A stretch of DNA of 23,103 nucleotides, from NCBI GenBank assembly GCA_002408065.1, contig DHQI01000110.1, positions 36,259 to 59,361 of the forward strand, written 5' to 3'. Shown piece by piece: positions 1-6,921 of the stretch (position 1 is the stretch's first letter; every line of letters starts with the position of its first letter). The DNA is from Bacteroidales bacterium UBA5342. GTDB lineage: Bacteria > Bacteroidota > Bacteroidia > Bacteroidales > UBA5342. The translations under genes and the position numbers were made by a program. The notes beneath the pieces are model-generated. The model saw only the letters and a list, made by a program, of their open reading frames with translations, had not been told where the DNA came from and did no database searches.

Positions 1-893
1 AACGTTGGCCTGCCGTAAAAGCTATTGCAGAAGAGTTGGGACTTAAAATAATATCGCCAGCTATGAATTATGGTACATTGGAAGTCTATCACGATCCGAT
101 TTTATGGCTCGATGAGTTTTTTGAACTTGTGCCGCTTAGTGATTTCAATGGTATTGCTGTTCATTGTTATATGCCGGATGCGCAAGCCATGAAATCTTTT
201 ATTGAAAGATTTAAAAAATACAATTTACCCATTTGGTTAAGCGAATTCTGTGCCTGGGATGGACACGTTACGGTAGAGAGTCAACAACAATATATGTCTA
301 ATGCATTAAACTATCTGGAGGCTGACCCCGATATTTACCGCTATTCGTGGTTTATTCCACGTTACAGCAGTGGTGTGGATGCTTTTCCGTATATGCCACT
401 ACTGACCAATACTTATCCGGTAGCACTTACTGAGCTGGGGCATATCTATATGCAAATGTCTACTCAGGATAAAAGCATCTACTATGTTGAACAACAACAG
501 ATAGAAGCCGAGCATTATAGCTCAATAAGCATTGCAGAAAGTGCAACAGAGAGCGGGTGGACCAGCGGACCGCAATTGCGCCTCACTTCTGATGCACCTA
601 ACCAAAGTTTAGAGCTTCATAACTTTATAAGCAATCAGTGGGTGGAATATCAGATTGCTCCGGACCGAAGCAAAACCTTTAATCTGGATATTCGCTATGC
701 CACATTTATCGATACCGAAATCGAAATCAGTACTGAGGGCGAAATATTGACCACTTACATCCTTCCTAAAACCGGATATGATTATGTGTGGAACACCGCA
801 AGTATCGCTTTGCCACTAAATAAAGGACAACAAACCTTGCGTCTAAAAGTTAATTCAGGTAAATGTGTTGTCAATTGGCTTAGATATTATTAA
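1..893 (+). CDS. GH128-like endo-beta-1,3-glucanase with C-terminal CBM6, 5' end outside the window
   Basis: The reading frame is open from base 3 through the left edge (it reads RWPAVKAIAEELGLKI), so the TTG at 36 is internal and the gene is cut by the window. The visible catalytic part resembles the Asl1/GH128 TIM-barrel family: SPAMNYG, WLDEFFELV, then FNGIAVHCYMPD, and the late strand PIWLSEFCAW, whose Glu (bases 243-245) fits the family nucleophile. The partner acid/base Glu would lie upstream and cannot be checked. From about base 501 a CBM6-like beta-sandwich begins (IEAEHY) and ends with VVNWLRYY at the stop. There is no T9SS sorting domain at this C-terminus, unlike most neighbours. 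GH128 enzymes cleave internal beta-1,3-glucosidic bonds, which matches the two GH81 genes downstream. Fold assignment is fairly sure; exact substrate is inferred. Confidence 0.8.
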   Translation, partial: RWPAVKAIAEELGLKIISPAMNYGTLEVYHDPILWLDEFFELVPLSDFNGIAVHCYMPDAQAMKSFIERFKKYNLPIWLSEFCAWDGHVTVESQQQYMSNALNYLEADPDIYRYSWFIPRYSSGVDAFPYMPLLTNTYPVALTELGHIYMQMSTQDKSIYYVEQQQIEAEHYSSISIAESATESGWTSGPQLRLTSDAPNQSLELHNFISNQWVEYQIAPDRSKTFNLDIRYATFIDTEIEISTEGEILTTYILPKTGYDYVWNTASIALPLNKGQQTLRLKVNSGKCVVNWLRYY

Positions 894-1011
894 ATTTACT
901 TGGCAGCAAAAAAGAAGAAAACTCCGAACAACACTCACTGTTGTAGTATAAGAGATCTATTTAAGCAAATAGTAAAATTGTTATATTGCTGTATTACTGC
1001 ATTTAAACGCA

Positions 1012-1033
1012 TTTTTGTTGTGTTTTTGTTGTG
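1012..1033 (+). repeat. Exact 11-bp tandem duplication at the edge of operator A
   Basis: TTTTTGTTGTG occurs twice back to back (1012-1022 and 1023-1033). The second copy is the left arm of the operator-like element shared with the other two leader genes. The first copy has no counterpart at the other two sites, so it may be a local duplication that adds an extra half-site. Confidence 0.7.
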
Positions 1034-1065
1034 TTACAAGATTGAAATGATGTAGCCCTGTATAG
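1022..1065 (+). promoter_or_regulatory. Operator-like direct-repeat element A, upstream of leader gene 1
   Basis: GTTTTTGTTGT at 1022-1032, TGTAG at 1051-1055 and TGTATAG at 1059-1065. Two half-sites, GTTGTGT (1028) and GATGTAG (1049), are 21 bp apart, placing them on the same face of the helix. The same words with the same spacing occur at 4030-4073 and 10977-11020. Bases between the words differ among the three sites, which argues for selection on the words. The likely ligand is a DNA-binding activator recognising direct repeats, for example an AraC-type domain of a hybrid two-component sensor; that identity is inferred. Confidence 0.75.
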
Positions 1066-1073
1066 TCGTTTTA

Positions 1074-1106
1074 TTTGCCAAAAAGCCCTTACTCAGTTGA
1101 TATTTG
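1074..1106 (+). promoter_or_regulatory. Core promoter A, Bacteroidota type
   Basis: TTTG at 1074-1077, 21 bases, then GATATTTG at 1099-1106, a 7 of 8 match to the Bacteroidota -7 consensus TAnnTTTG. The following bases (GCAAGC) are also shared with promoter C. The -7 box starts 34 bases after the end of operator element A. Transcription would start near 1113, leaving a leader of about 45 bases before the ATG at 1158. Confidence 0.6.
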
Positions 1107-1157
1107 CAAGCAATGGAAAAACACCCCATTTTGATATTAACTCAAATTCTAAATGAT

Positions 1158-3671
1158 ATGAAAACAATTAAGACTCTATTTACGATGTTATTTCTGCTTA
1201 GCATAAGCAGTATGTTTGCTCAAACAAACCTAGCTTCATCAGCCACAGCTACAGCTTTAAGCGGTACAGCTGCCGATGCCATAGATGGAAACGACGGTAC
1301 CCGCTGGGAAAGTACTCATGGCGTAGACCCACAATGGATACAGTTAGAGTTAGATGCAGTTTATTCTATTGACAATATTAAAATACACTGGGAAGGTGCC
1401 AATGCAAAAGCTTATACCATCGAAATCTCTACAGACAATAGCACCTGGACCACTGTACATACAGAAACAAACGGAGCAAGTGCTGATCGCTGGGACGATG
1501 TTAAATTCACTGCAGCCAGTGCAAAATATATTAAAATAACGGGAACAGAACGTAACCTCACTTATGGCTATTCTATTTGGGAAATTGAAGTATATGAACC
1601 GATTTCTGATGCTAGCAACGCTACGCTTAGTGACATTAAAGTAGATGGAACGACTATCGATGGTTTTGAAGCTGGCGTAAAAGAATATACTTATCTGGTT
1701 TCTTCCTCAAGCGTTCCAACAACCACAGCGACTCCTACGATTACTGGTGCTAATGTAGTCATTACTGAAGCCCAAAGCATTCCTGGCACGACAAATATCG
1801 TAGTAACTTCAATAGATAATACAGACACAATATCCTATTCTGTTTTATACAAAAAAGCACTTAATCTTCCTTTAGATTTTGAGGCAGAATCTGGTCCTTA
1901 CAGCTGGGCTGGTTTCGGTGGCGCAGCAATGACAGTAGTGGCCAACCCCCAAAGCTCCGGTATTAATACTAGTGCACAAGTAGCACAAATGGTAAAACAA
2001 GGAGAAACGTGGGCTGGTAGCTGGATTGCCATGGACGGACTTATTGACTTTAGCGGTGAAAAAGTGATTACTATGAAAGTATATGCTCCACGCGTAGGTG
2101 CCAAAGTTTTATTGAAAATAGAGAATATGACCAACGGAGCTATAGCACATGAAGTTGAAATGGCCACCACTGTAGCTAATCAATGGGAAACTATGGAATT
2201 TGACTTTAGTGCGATAAATACAGCTAACGAATACCAAAAAGTCGTTATTATCTGTGATAATGGTACTGTTGGAGATGGCACCGCGGACTACACTTACCTT
2301 ATTGACGATATTGCATTCAAAACAGCTGATCCGGCAAAAGATGCGACATTAAGCGATTTGAAGGTCGGAGGCATAACTATCGACAATTTCGAAAGCAGCA
2401 CCACAGAATATACTTATGTGGTAGAAGATGGTAACGTACCGACTGTAACTTATACGACCACCCAAAGTGCAGCTACAACAGTAGTAACAGCAGCAAATTC
2501 TGTACCGGGTACAACTACAGTAAAAGTGACCTCATCTGATGCAAGCACTGATATGACTTATTCTATCAACTTTGTTGATCAATTGGTCTCTGAATATTGT
2601 GCCCGTTATGTTGCTAATAATGATCACAGTCCTGCAGCAGGAAGCGGATTGTGGCCTGCTTATCTTACAATTTCGAATATCGACGCTACTTCTTTCTACG
2701 TACAAATGGATCCTGTAGCAGGTGATACTATCGATCTTTTATTGGTACAAAGTTTACCAGAAGGATTTTCTGAAACTTCATCAGAAACCATTGATGAAGT
2801 ATCAATGAAGAAGGTGTTTACAAGCTCGTCTACTGTTCCTGATAGCTTAACAATTCAAATATTGTGGAGCTTAAGCGGTGAAGCGGGTAATGCCATGTTG
2901 TCTACTTTCAAAGTACCATTTAGTGCTCAATGTGCTGGTGATGTTACACCTGAACCTACAGCGCCAACAGAAGCTCCAGCTACACCTTCAGCTAACGAAA
3001 CAGATGTGATTTGTATTTACAGTGATAGTTATACGAACATTGCCGGCCTAAATACTTACCCGGGTTGGGGGCAAGGCACCGTAATGTCAGAAGTGGATTT
3101 TAGTTCTAACATGGTGTTTAAATATGCTAACTTGGATTATCAAGGCATAACATTTGACGTGACAGATATGAGTTCTATGGAATATTTACACCTTGATTAT
3201 TGGACATATGACGCTACAGCATTCAAATTTTCTGTTATTACAAGTGGTGTTGCAAATCCTGATGGAGATGCCGCTCTAGAAAACGCATACGATTTAGTAG
3301 CCGATGAGAATTTTACTAAAGGTCAGTGGGTAAGTATAGATATTCCACTATCAGAATACTCTGTACCAAATCTAAGTTACATAGATCAATTGAAAACAGA
3401 GGGTAACGGAACTATTTACCTTGACAATATTTATTTCTGGAAGAAAAACTCAACAGGTCTTCAAAATGACCTTGCTTCTAAGCTGCAAGTGATTTCGCAT
3501 AGTGGAGCGTTGCGCATTACAACATCTACTCCAACAAACATTTATGTTTACAGTATTTCAGGACAACAAGTGTTTAATGGACAGTGTGAAAACGAATTAA
3601 ACGTAGAACTTCAAAAAGGACTATATATCGTAAAAGCTGATGACTTCACAACTAAATGTGTTGTGCGATAA
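1158..3671 (+). CDS. Leader protein 1: secreted multimodular glycan-binding protein with T9SS-type C-terminus
   Basis: Start chosen at ATG 1158 because the signal peptide MKTIKTLFTMLFLLSISSMFA begins there; the frame extends upstream to a TTG at 1104, but that codon lies inside the predicted -7 box. Modules in the 837-residue protein: signal peptide 1-21; F5/8 type C (discoidin-like) 22-147; cadherin-like beta-sandwich about 152-235 (ATLSDIKVDG, SIPGTT); a beta-sandwich with LDFE and VANP motifs 238-388; a second cadherin-like module 391-476; an unnamed domain bounded by two Cys 478-592 (SEYC to QC); a Pro/Thr-rich linker; a jelly-roll-like module 614-763 (IYSDSYT, WGQGT, LDYQG, YLDNIYFW); sorting domain about 770-837. 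I see no catalytic motif. It is probably a surface glucan-binding protein. The sorting domain lacks the usual NP motif but keeps IYVYSISGQQVF and LQKGLYIVKA. Confidence 0.8.
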   Translation: MKTIKTLFTMLFLLSISSMFAQTNLASSATATALSGTAADAIDGNDGTRWESTHGVDPQWIQLELDAVYSIDNIKIHWEGANAKAYTIEISTDNSTWTTVHTETNGASADRWDDVKFTAASAKYIKITGTERNLTYGYSIWEIEVYEPISDASNATLSDIKVDGTTIDGFEAGVKEYTYLVSSSSVPTTTATPTITGANVVITEAQSIPGTTNIVVTSIDNTDTISYSVLYKKALNLPLDFEAESGPYSWAGFGGAAMTVVANPQSSGINTSAQVAQMVKQGETWAGSWIAMDGLIDFSGEKVITMKVYAPRVGAKVLLKIENMTNGAIAHEVEMATTVANQWETMEFDFSAINTANEYQKVVIICDNGTVGDGTADYTYLIDDIAFKTADPAKDATLSDLKVGGITIDNFESSTTEYTYVVEDGNVPTVTYTTTQSAATTVVTAANSVPGTTTVKVTSSDASTDMTYSINFVDQLVSEYCARYVANNDHSPAAGSGLWPAYLTISNIDATSFYVQMDPVAGDTIDLLLVQSLPEGFSETSSETIDEVSMKKVFTSSSTVPDSLTIQILWSLSGEAGNAMLSTFKVPFSAQCAGDVTPEPTAPTEAPATPSANETDVICIYSDSYTNIAGLNTYPGWGQGTVMSEVDFSSNMVFKYANLDYQGITFDVTDMSSMEYLHLDYWTYDATAFKFSVITSGVANPDGDAALENAYDLVADENFTKGQWVSIDIPLSEYSVPNLSYIDQLKTEGNGTIYLDNIYFWKKNSTGLQNDLASKLQVISHSGALRITTSTPTNIYVYSISGQQVFNGQCENELNVELQKGLYIVKADDFTTKCVVR

Positions 3672-3699
3672 GCTAAAAAGATAAACCAATCTTTTTCAA

Positions 3700-3742
3700 A
3701 CAGTGGCATCAAGGTCTTAGACCTTGGTGCCACTGTACTTTT
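3700..3742 (+). terminator. Intrinsic terminator after leader gene 1
   Basis: A 17-bp stem with a 3-base loop: left arm 3700-3716 (ACAGTGGCATCAAGGTC), loop TTA, right arm 3720-3736, with one G-U pair. It is followed by ACTTTTA, a weak U-tract. The inner part (TGGCATCAA and TTGGTGCCA) recurs in the hairpin at 6853-6895. Confidence 0.75.
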
Positions 3743-4029
3743 ATGAACCCGCTCCAAACCTTGTCCATCCAATATATTTCAGCTTGTATTCAGATTTATA
3801 TACTATGTTTATGACTGGACAATGTATATAAAAACCTTCATTATTAACTTAAGAACAACGCAAAAGCTCACTTTTATTCCAAATAAGCCTCTTCTTTCAA
3901 ACATCAAAATGCTATGAGAATTCAAAAAACAACATCATAACAGTTATGTTGAGGCAAACACTTTCCATTGTAAGGAGAGAAAAAGAGCACACTAAACTTA
4001 AATAAAGCGCGATACACAGTTCCTGTTGA
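3743..4029. other. AT-rich intergenic stretch without a recognisable gene
   Basis: Between the terminator of leader gene 1 and operator B I see no open frame with a plausible start and product, no RNA gene and no strong hairpin. It probably only separates two transcription units. Confidence 0.6.
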
Positions 4030-4073
4030 GTTTTTGTTGTGTCAAAAAAGTTACATGTTGTAGTTCTGTATAG
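4030..4073 (+). promoter_or_regulatory. Operator-like direct-repeat element B, upstream of leader gene 2
   Basis: GTTTTTGTTGT at 4030-4040, TGTAG at 4059-4063 and TGTATAG at 4067-4073, with spacing identical to elements A and C. Half-sites GTTGTGT (4036) and GTTGTAG (4057) are 21 bp apart. The leader 1 and leader 2 genes also share near-identical first codons (MKTIKTL), so the regulatory unit may have been duplicated together with the gene, but the bases between operator and start codon have diverged while the operator words have not. Confidence 0.75.
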
Positions 4074-4080
4074 CCGTTAT

Positions 4081-4114
4081 TTTAGGTGTTTACTTCATTG
4101 TAATAGCATATTTG
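4081..4114 (+). promoter_or_regulatory. Core promoter B
   Basis: The -7 box CATATTTG at 4107-4114 lies 34 bases after the end of operator B, the same spacing as in A. The -33 region is weak (TTTA at 4081-4084, 22 bases from the -7 box), consistent with a promoter that depends on an activator. Predicted start near 4121, with a leader of about 38 bases. Confidence 0.5.
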
Positions 4115-4158
4115 TATCAACTAAAAAACGCCATAAATTATAATTTAAACCAAAAATT

Positions 4159-6816
4159 ATGAAGACAATTAAGACTCTTATTACAGCATTATTATTACTT
4201 GTTATTAGCAGTGTTTCTGCAAGCAACCTTGCAATGTCAGGGACAGCAACGGCTTCCCACGAACAGCAGGCAGCCAGTAACGCCATTGATGGCAATGAAG
4301 GTACACGCTGGGAAACGGAAGCTGCAGATCCACAATGGCTTGCTGTCACCCTTGATGCCACCTGTTCAATTGATCACATCAAAATATATTGGGAAGGAGC
4401 TAGCGCTAAGACATATTCCGTAAAAGTATCTACTGATAGTACCAATTGGACTGAAGTTTACTCTATGAGTGACGGTTCCGGATCAAGATGGGATGATATC
4501 ACATTTACAGCTACCAACGCAAAATACATTGTTATGAATGGAACTGAACGTTCAACGGGTTGGGGATATTCAATCTGGGAGCTTGAAGTATATGAAGCAA
4601 CCGCTGATGCACAAAATGCCAACTTAAGTGACCTGAAAGTAGATGGAACAACCATTGATGATTTTAGTAGCAGTACTTTGAATTACGACTATGGCGTGGC
4701 AAGTGGTGTAACTACTGTTCCTACTGTAACAGCTACAGCAAGCATAACGGGTGCTGATGTTGATATTACTCCTGCGGAATCTATTCCTGGCACAACAACA
4801 GTTCTTGTAACTGCAACTGACGGCACTACAAGTAAAACATACAATGTTTATTTCTTATACACCAGCCCGGCTGATGCTCCCTCAGAACCGACTAAAGATG
4901 CAGCAAATGTAATTTCTGTTTATAGTGGTGCTTATGATAGCAACTATACAAATCTTGATCCTTACTGGGGACAAGCTACTGATGCAACAGAAGTTGACTA
5001 CTCAGGAAATAAAGTCTTAAAATATGCAGACCTTAATTACCAGGGTATGCAGTATGCTTCAACTGACGCATCAGGAATGGAGTATGTGCACCTTGACTAC
5101 TGGACAAGTGATGCTACTGATTTTGGTTTTTGGGTGATCCATGAAGGACAAACCGAAACAGAATACAACATAGCTTCAGAATTAGGAATAACAACTGGTA
5201 GCTGGACTAGCATTGACATTCCTTTAAGCCATTATACTGGTCCTGATCTGAACGGTGTAACGCAGTTTAAAACGACGGGTAACGGAACAATCTATCTAGA
5301 CAACCTATACTTCTGGAAAGAGCCGGTAGCAGAAGCCAAAGATGCTACACTTAGTGATTTGCTTATAGATGGTACAACTATCGACAATTTTTCAAGTAAT
5401 GATACTTCTTACTCTTACATTGTAGATGATGAAACAGTGCCTACAACCACTGCTACAGCTACAATAAATGGAGCTGGTGTTTCAATTTCCAATGCCTCTT
5501 CTATTCCAGGTACAACAACGGTAACAGTGACCTCAACTGATGGTACTGTAACTAAAAGATATCATATAGAGTACATAGAACAACCGGTTTCTGAATATTG
5601 TGAGCGCATAGTGGCCCACTTTGACCATGATGCCGATGGAACTGAATCATCTGCTATATACCTTACAATTTCTAAAATTGATGAAACTTCATTCTATGTA
5701 GAAGCCTTATCTTATAATGGAGCAGACTCTCTTGATTTGTTGTTAGTGAATGGCGTTTCAGGCTTTAGCAGTACATCTGAAGTCTTAGAAAACGGAGCAT
5801 ATAAGAAAACATATACCGCCACAGGTACTGTACCTGAAACCATTACTATGGAAGTGCTATGGAGCAAACTGTCATCTGGTGGCAACTGGATGTTAAGCAG
5901 CTTTACAGTTCCTTTCGATGCAGAATGCCCAAGCGAAGAAGATGACAGTGAAGCACCGACAAATTTCACAGCCTCGGTAGGAACAGAGTCCCACAATAGC
6001 GTAGAACTGCTTTTAAGTGCTGAGGACAACTCCGGTACTATAGAATACACCATTACTTATGGCACTACCGTAGAAACAACAAGTGGTAATTCTGGTGAAG
6101 AGATTGCCTACGAAGTCACAGGATTAGATGCTGAGACTGCTTATACATTTAGTGTGGAAGTCAAAGATGCTGCGGGCAATGCTGCTGCTAACAACCCAAT
6201 AAGCCTTAATGCTACTACAAGCGAAGCCCCATCTTCTGAGTATTGTGAACGTATTGTTTCTCATTTTAACCATGATAGTGATGGTTCTCAATCATCAGCG
6301 ATATATTTAACGATATCTAAGATTGATGAAACTTCTTTCTACGTTGAAGCCCTTTCTTATGACGGAGCAGATTCTCTAGATCTATTGCTGGTCAATGGGG
6401 TTTCTGGATTCTCTGGCACAACAGAAATTTTAGATAATGGTGCCTACAAGCGTACTTATACTGCAACGGGAGAAGTACCAGACAGCGTATCAATGGAAAT
6501 ACTATGGAGTAAACTCTCTTCTGGTGGTAATTGGATGTTGAGCACTTTTAAGGTTCCATTTGATGGACAATGTCCTTCTGCTGGTCAGGGGGTAACCGTA
6601 CAGATCATAGAAGCTATTCAACAAGACTTCTCTGTTATCTCAAAAACCGGAGGACTTCAGATCGAAACAGCTGAGCCTACAATGGTCAATGTTTATACCA
6701 TTTCAGGTCAATGTATATACGCAGCACAATGCGATAACCGTGTAGATATTGAGCTTCAAAAAGGCATTTATATTGTACAAGCTGGATCTCAGACCATCAA
6801 GTCTTTTGTGAAATAA
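4159..6816 (+). CDS. Leader protein 2: secreted multimodular glycan-binding protein with T9SS-type C-terminus
   Basis: 885 residues from ATG 4159, with signal peptide 1-21 (MKTIKTLITALLLLVISSVSA). Modules: F5/8 type C about 22-148 (AIDGNEGTRWE, GYSIWELEVYE); cadherin-like 150-232; jelly-roll-like module about 240-393 (IYSGAYD, WGQAT, LNYQG, YLDNLYFW) as in leader 1; cadherin-like 395-474; the two-Cys SEYC domain 478-591; fibronectin type III-like 593-690 (APTNFTAS, LDAETAYTFSVEVKDAAGN); a second SEYC domain 693-806; sorting domain about 815-885 (VNVYTISGQCIY, LQKGIYIVQA). No catalytic signature is visible. It lies 105 bases upstream of a GH81 gene and probably heads a two-gene unit, suggesting it delivers or holds glucan for that enzyme. 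Function is inferred from module type and context. Confidence 0.8.
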   Translation: MKTIKTLITALLLLVISSVSASNLAMSGTATASHEQQAASNAIDGNEGTRWETEAADPQWLAVTLDATCSIDHIKIYWEGASAKTYSVKVSTDSTNWTEVYSMSDGSGSRWDDITFTATNAKYIVMNGTERSTGWGYSIWELEVYEATADAQNANLSDLKVDGTTIDDFSSSTLNYDYGVASGVTTVPTVTATASITGADVDITPAESIPGTTTVLVTATDGTTSKTYNVYFLYTSPADAPSEPTKDAANVISVYSGAYDSNYTNLDPYWGQATDATEVDYSGNKVLKYADLNYQGMQYASTDASGMEYVHLDYWTSDATDFGFWVIHEGQTETEYNIASELGITTGSWTSIDIPLSHYTGPDLNGVTQFKTTGNGTIYLDNLYFWKEPVAEAKDATLSDLLIDGTTIDNFSSNDTSYSYIVDDETVPTTTATATINGAGVSISNASSIPGTTTVTVTSTDGTVTKRYHIEYIEQPVSEYCERIVAHFDHDADGTESSAIYLTISKIDETSFYVEALSYNGADSLDLLLVNGVSGFSSTSEVLENGAYKKTYTATGTVPETITMEVLWSKLSSGGNWMLSSFTVPFDAECPSEEDDSEAPTNFTASVGTESHNSVELLLSAEDNSGTIEYTITYGTTVETTSGNSGEEIAYEVTGLDAETAYTFSVEVKDAAGNAAANNPISLNATTSEAPSSEYCERIVSHFNHDSDGSQSSAIYLTISKIDETSFYVEALSYDGADSLDLLLVNGVSGFSGTTEILDNGAYKRTYTATGEVPDSVSMEILWSKLSSGGNWMLSTFKVPFDGQCPSAGQGVTVQIIEAIQQDFSVISKTGGLQIETAEPTMVNVYTISGQCIYAAQCDNRVDIELQKGIYIVQAGSQTIKSFVK
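5590..6576 (+). repeat. Two copies of the SEYC domain within leader gene 2
   Basis: Copy 1 spans 5590-5931 and copy 2 spans 6235-6576, separated by a fibronectin III-like module. The proteins are about 82% identical by hand count (21 differences in 114), yet roughly half of the codons for identical residues differ in the first 60 positions. The duplication is therefore old and the protein sequence has been held by selection. A third, more distant copy is in leader gene 1 (2589-2933). Confidence 0.85.
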
Positions 6817-6852
6817 GAATTACCTCGTTTTAAACAAAACTTAGTTTTTACC

Positions 6853-6895
6853 CTATGGCATCAACGTTTCTAATATAGACCCGTTGGTGCCATAG
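6853..6895 (+). terminator. Hairpin between leader gene 2 and the first GH81 gene
   Basis: A 14-bp stem with one G-U pair: left arm 6853-6866 (CTATGGCATCAACG), right arm 6882-6895, with a 15-base loop. No U-tract follows, so full termination is doubtful. It may instead attenuate transcription or protect the 3' end of the leader mRNA so the binding protein is made in excess over the enzyme. The inner stem sequence is shared with the hairpin at 3700. Confidence 0.5.
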
Positions 6896-6921
6896 TCGTA
6901 TTCATACAGCATCTACCCAAT

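Noticed and set aside
928..946. Small hairpin (ACAACA/TGTTGT) and a lone GTTGTAG word after the GH128 gene
   Set aside because: The stem is only 6 bp with no U-tract, and the word has no partner 21 bp away, so it does not match the three operator elements.
1158..3671. Leader proteins considered as GH16-type laminarinases, which often carry similar accessory modules
   Set aside because: No GH16 active-site motif of the type ExDxxE and no other known catalytic signature is present in any of the three leaders.
6842..6849. Possible -7 box (TAGTTTTT) before the first GH81
   Set aside because: No TTG or TTTG is found 19-21 bases upstream, so I do not call a promoter. The gene more likely shares the leader 2 transcript.
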